Assembly (NCBI GenBank): GCA_043779285.1
Contig: JAYWEL010000219.1
Coordinates: 1 to 7,774, forward strand
Direction of reading: 5' to 3'
Length of the DNA stretch: 7,774 nucleotides
Origin: MGR-bin208 sp043779285
GTDB taxonomy: Bacteria; Bacteroidota; Bacteroidia; Chitinophagales; Chitinophagaceae
A program made the position numbers and the translations under genes. Below the pieces are notes generated by a model. That model did not search any database and was not told where the DNA came from. It was given only the letters and a program-made list of their open reading frames with translations. Numbering within the stretch: the first letter of the stretch is position 1; each line of letters opens with the position of its first letter. Positions 5,028-7,774 of the stretch are shown one piece after another.

Positions 5028-5570
5028 TTACTTAACAGCAGGTGCTGCAGCTGGAATTTTGACATTTAGTTTTTTAGCTACCAACGGTAAAAGATCATCT
5101 GCCGGAGGTGCAACAATCAATGATTCTCTGCTATGCACATAAGCATAACCACTTTCTTTAGCAACAGCATTGATTGCATCATATACTTTTTTGTAAACGG
5201 GTGCTAACAATTCGTTTTGCTTTCTTTCCATTTCCTGTTGTGTGTAAGCCTCCCAGTTCTGAACTTTGTACGTAATGTTCTGGATATCCTGGCGATACTG
5301 ATTACGAATAGGAGAAGGAATCTTTGCAGAATCTTTGTTTTTGTTTAATAAGCTGTCTTTGTAATTATAATCCTGGGCAAGAAAAGCCAACTCGGTATTG
5401 ATAGAGTCAACCTGAAACTTTTGTAATAAAGTGTCAATTTTTTTTAATTCCGGCATTAAACCAACTACCTGGTCTACGCTAATATGACCTGATTTGGACT
5501 GTGCATTTACGCTGGTTCCTGAAACTAACATGCCCATAGAAACCACTAGTACTGTAATAAATTTTTTCAT
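5028..5570 (-). CDS. Skp/OmpH-family periplasmic chaperone, second copy
   Basis: A 180-residue secreted protein of the OmpH/Skp family, whose members hold unfolded outer-membrane proteins in the periplasm on their way to BamA. A clear Sec signal peptide occupies residues 1-23 (basic MKK, hydrophobic ITVLVVSMGMLVSG, cleavage after VNA). The mature protein opens with the family strand GHISVDQVVGLMPELKKIDTLL. A long helical region rich in Q, K, N and E (about 45-140) follows, with YKVQNWEAYTQQEMERKQNELLAPVYKKVYDAI near its end. It closes with the second strand pair, GYAYVHSRESLIVAPPADDLLPLV, and a short Ala/Pro tail. It is clearly related to, but strongly diverged from, the chaperone encoded just upstream, and it has a 123-base leader gap in which I see no convincing promoter box. 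The family call is firm; separate client preferences are unknown. Confidence 0.88.
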   Translation of the reverse strand: MKKFITVLVVSMGMLVSGTSVNAQSKSGHISVDQVVGLMPELKKIDTLLQKFQVDSINTELAFLAQDYNYKDSLLNKNKDSAKIPSPIRNQYRQDIQNITYKVQNWEAYTQQEMERKQNELLAPVYKKVYDAINAVAKESGYAYVHSRESLIVAPPADDLLPLVAKKLNVKIPAAAPAVK

Positions 5571-5693
5571 GTTTGTTTTTTTTTCTTTTCGATTTTAGCT
5601 TTTGCCAGAGACAAAAAGCAGTTTTAGTTTTTACTTGTTTGTATGATAATATATAATATCAAATGGTTGTTTTGTTAAAATAAATTAACAGCT

Positions 5694-6209
5694 TTAATTC
5701 CTTACCCCCAGGTCTTTCAACAAATCTTCGCTCTTATCCAGTTTTGGGTCGGCAAATATAACAGTAATTCCTTCACTTTTATCAAGGATGAAATCGTAGC
5801 CTCTTTGTATTGCCATTTTTTGAATGGCATTGTAAACCTTATCCTGTATAGGTTTAATTAATTCCTGTCTTTTTTTAAATAATTCCCCTTCAAATCCAAA
5901 ACGCTTCCGTTGAAGATCTCTCAACTCTTTTTCCTTTAAAAAAAGCTGGTCTTCTCTTTTTTTCTGTAATTCTGGCGACAACATGACTTGCTCTACCTCG
6001 TAATTCTTATACATTCTGTCCAAATCGGCTTGCATTCCATCAATTTCTTTTTGCCAGCCAAGTGCAACAGCATCAAGTCCCGATTGTGCTGTTTTATAAT
6101 CAGGCATCCTGTCAAGAATGTATTTTGTATCTATAACAGCATACTTCTGTGCTCCGGCATTAAAAGCCATCACACACGTAAAAATCAGGAAGAAACAAAT
6201 TTTATTCAT
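5694..6209 (-). CDS. Skp/OmpH-family periplasmic chaperone, first copy
   Basis: A 171-residue OmpH/Skp chaperone expected to trimerise and escort outer-membrane proteins through the periplasm. Signal peptide residues 1-20 (MNKICFFLIFTCVMAFNAGA, cleavage before Q21). The mature protein starts KYAVIDTKYILDRMPDYKTA, the family's first strand and helix. The strongly charged coiled-coil tentacle (about 40-125) includes LQKKREDQLFLKEKELRDLQRKRF and KPIQDKVYNAI. The final strands are RGYDFILDKSEGITVIFADP, followed by LDKSEDLLKDLGVRN. These are textbook family blocks. The start codon lies 24 bases after the bamA stop, so co-transcription with bamA is very likely. Compared with the second copy its tentacle is more charged and its ends are closer to the family pattern. 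Confidence 0.92.
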   Translation of the reverse strand: MNKICFFLIFTCVMAFNAGAQKYAVIDTKYILDRMPDYKTAQSGLDAVALGWQKEIDGMQADLDRMYKNYEVEQVMLSPELQKKREDQLFLKEKELRDLQRKRFGFEGELFKKRQELIKPIQDKVYNAIQKMAIQRGYDFILDKSEGITVIFADPKLDKSEDLLKDLGVRN

Positions 6210-6233
6210 AAATAACGATTTAAAGATATGATC

Positions 6234-7774
6234 TTATTCAGGTTCAAATCCTAACATAAACGTGAATCTGGCAGCGTTCTTCAACTTATTAGTCCCTGGC
6301 TGCAAACGATCCAAACCTATGCCGTAATCAAATCCAAGTAATCCAAACATAGGTAAAAAGAAACGCATTCCCACACCGGCACTTCTTCTTAACTGGAAAG
6401 GATTATAATCCTTAAAGTTAAACCATCCATTTGCTGCTTCAAAAAATGTTAAGGCATAAATTGTACTACTTGGATTGGTTACCACCGGGAAACGAAGTTC
6501 CATTTGGTATTTGTTAAATATCGTAAAGAAACGACTTGCATTTTGCTGATCTGGATTGATGGATGGATTTGAGTTTTCATAAACCGGATACCCTCTGTGA
6601 GCAATAATATCAAATCCTAATAATCCAAAATTATTGGTCAAACCGGCATCACCCACCTGGAATCTTTCAAATGGAGAGAAGTCAAGACTTTTATTGTAAC
6701 GACCCATAAATCCATACTTAACAGCCATTTTCAATACAAACTGACGGTTTTTTTCAGCACCCATTGGTTTGCCTATTGGCACAAACCATTCTGCATTAAA
6801 ACGCCACTTGTGATATTCCGGATTTCGGTACGGATTTGCAGAATTAACCAGGTCTGGATTAAATAATGAATATGGCGGGGTCAATTGTACACTTCCCGTG
6901 ATGTTTGATCCGCTTCGAGGGAAGGTGGGATCATATACAGACGATCGTTGTAAAGCTATTTTTAAACTAACGTTTGTGGAGAGCCCATCACTAAGCCCTT
7001 GAAAGATTGGATAGTTTTTCAAATCGTACCGTGTAAAGTTCAACGAGTACACTAAACTGAAAAAATCATCCGGCCATTTTAATTGCTTACCCAAAGACAA
7101 GGTTAAACCCAATGTTTTCAAATAGTTTGAATCTGACCTTTTTTGATCTATTTGTCCGGTGAATGGATCGAAAGCATTCGAAAACTTACTGCTGAATATA
7201 CTTGTCGTAAATGAATTACGTTTTTTACCACCTAACCAAGGTTCGGTGAATGAAAAGTTGTAGGATCTGAAAGCCCGTCCGTTGGACTGATATCGAATAC
7301 TTAGTTTCTGTCCATCACCGGTAGGTAACGGATCCCAGGAAGCTTTATTCAATATGTTCCGGATAGAAAAATTATTAAATGTTACACCCAAGGTTCCTGT
7401 CAAACCAATTCCACCACCCCATCCGGCAGACATCTCTAACTGGTCAGCCGATTTTTCTTCCAACTTCAACTGTATATCCACCGTTCCATCTTCCGGATTT
7501 GGAATAGGATTAATGCCAATAGTTTCCTGATTAAAATATTGAAGATTGGCCAATTCTCTTTGTGAACGGATCAGATCAGTTCGACTGAATTTTTCTCCGG
7601 GCAATGTTCTTAATTCACGGCGTACAACATATTCCTTGGTCTTTTCATTTCCAAATATCTTGATGTCTTTATACGTTGCCTGTGGCCCTTCAGTTACACG
7701 TATTTCATAATCAATTGTATCATTATATACCGATACTTCAACCGGCTCTACCCGGAAAAATAAATATCCATCAT
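6234..7774 (-). CDS. bamA: Outer membrane protein assembly factor BamA, C-terminal part (5' end outside window)
   Basis: The last 512 residues of BamA, the Omp85 protein that folds beta-barrel proteins into the outer membrane. The frame is open to the right edge, so no start is present; the first complete codon is at 7770-7772. In partial numbering, residues 1-30 end one POTRA domain (DGYLFFRVEPVE then YEIRVTEGP). Residues about 31-107 form the last POTRA (YKDIKIFGNEKTKEYVVRRE, then GEKFSRTDLIRSQRELANLQYF). The remainder is the barrel. Barrel marks include FTEPWLGGKKR, the loop-6 HRGYPV at 392-397 (the conserved RGF/RGY motif), and the penultimate strands QLRRSAGVGMRFFLPMFGLLGFDYG. The protein ends FTFMLGFEPE, with three residues after the last aromatic. 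It is followed after 24 bases by the first Skp-like gene, the usual partner. In relatives uppS often lies upstream, which cannot be seen here. Confidence 0.95.
   Translation of the reverse strand, partial: DGYLFFRVEPVEVSVYNDTIDYEIRVTEGPQATYKDIKIFGNEKTKEYVVRRELRTLPGEKFSRTDLIRSQRELANLQYFNQETIGINPIPNPEDGTVDIQLKLEEKSADQLEMSAGWGGGIGLTGTLGVTFNNFSIRNILNKASWDPLPTGDGQKLSIRYQSNGRAFRSYNFSFTEPWLGGKKRNSFTTSIFSSKFSNAFDPFTGQIDQKRSDSNYLKTLGLTLSLGKQLKWPDDFFSLVYSLNFTRYDLKNYPIFQGLSDGLSTNVSLKIALQRSSVYDPTFPRSGSNITGSVQLTPPYSLFNPDLVNSANPYRNPEYHKWRFNAEWFVPIGKPMGAEKNRQFVLKMAVKYGFMGRYNKSLDFSPFERFQVGDAGLTNNFGLLGFDIIAHRGYPVYENSNPSINPDQQNASRFFTIFNKYQMELRFPVVTNPSSTIYALTFFEAANGWFNFKDYNPFQLRRSAGVGMRFFLPMFGLLGFDYGIGLDRLQPGTNKLKNAARFTFMLGFEPE

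Noticed and set aside
4918..5142. Plus-strand open frame spanning the murI-ompH gap
   Set aside because: It runs antisense through the terminator-like stem and the 3' end of the chaperone gene and has no family resemblance.
5571..5693. Promoter or terminator in the 123-base gap between the two chaperone genes
   Set aside because: I found no TAnnTTTG box on the minus strand. The only dyads (GTTAA/TTAAC, and the mismatched A/T-rich repeat near 5644-5660) are weak.
5988..6215. Plus-strand open frame antisense to the first ompH gene
   Set aside because: A shadow of the coiled-coil coding region with no supporting motif.
7602..7604. TTG at 7602-7604 as the start of a complete 456-residue protein
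   Set aside because: The frame stays open to the right edge and the upstream residues continue recognisable POTRA sequence, so this is an internal leucine codon of a truncated bamA.
1..7774. Mobile elements, CRISPR array, tRNA or rRNA genes, toxin-antitoxin or defence genes
   Set aside because: No terminal inverted repeats, spaced direct repeats, transposase motifs, tRNA-like cloverleaf or defence-family proteins were seen on either strand.

Overview
The window reads as a housekeeping stretch of chromosome from a member of the Bacteroidota. The evidence is the AT-rich DNA, promoter-like TAnnTTTG boxes in place of sigma70 TATAAT boxes, few Shine-Dalgarno sequences, and the gene order bamA - ompH/skp - ompH/skp - murI, which is typical of that phylum. 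A Chitinophagales-like organism is my best guess from the protein style, but I cannot prove it from sequence alone. I see no mobile element, CRISPR array, tRNA, rRNA or phage gene, and no intergenic gap longer than about 215 bases.

Layout from left to right. (1) Positions 1-1767, minus strand: a glutathione-peroxidase-family gene cut by the left edge (1-357), preceded in transcription order by a class-3-type aldehyde dehydrogenase (394-1767). The 36-base gap suggests co-transcription and a shared theme of peroxide and lipid-aldehyde detoxification. (2) Positions 1807-2949, plus strand: tadA (tRNA A34 deaminase), then a Mn-type superoxide dismutase that ends at a clear intrinsic terminator (2976-3006). 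(3) Positions 3017-3885, minus strand: rpmH (L34, too short to be obvious), rnpA (RNase P protein) and yidD, with rnpA and yidD overlapping by 26 bases. This is the classic rpmH-rnpA-yidD block, but yidC does not follow it; the convergent sod gene does. (4) Positions 4099-7774, minus strand: an outer-membrane biogenesis cluster, with bamA (5' end outside the window), two tandem Skp/OmpH periplasmic chaperones, and murI (glutamate racemase).

Functionally, the right half couples outer-membrane protein assembly (BamA plus two Skp-like chaperones) with supply of D-glutamate for peptidoglycan. The middle block makes a ribosomal protein, the tRNA-processing RNase P subunit and a factor aiding membrane protein insertion. 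The left half holds oxidative and aldehyde stress enzymes and a tRNA-modifying enzyme.

I found no undescribed multi-gene system. The most interesting unexplained structure is the 82-base rpmH-rnpA gap. It carries a strong intrinsic terminator ending just before the rnpA start codon, and an upstream hairpin whose 3' side could instead pair with the terminator's 5' side, which is the layout of a transcription attenuator.
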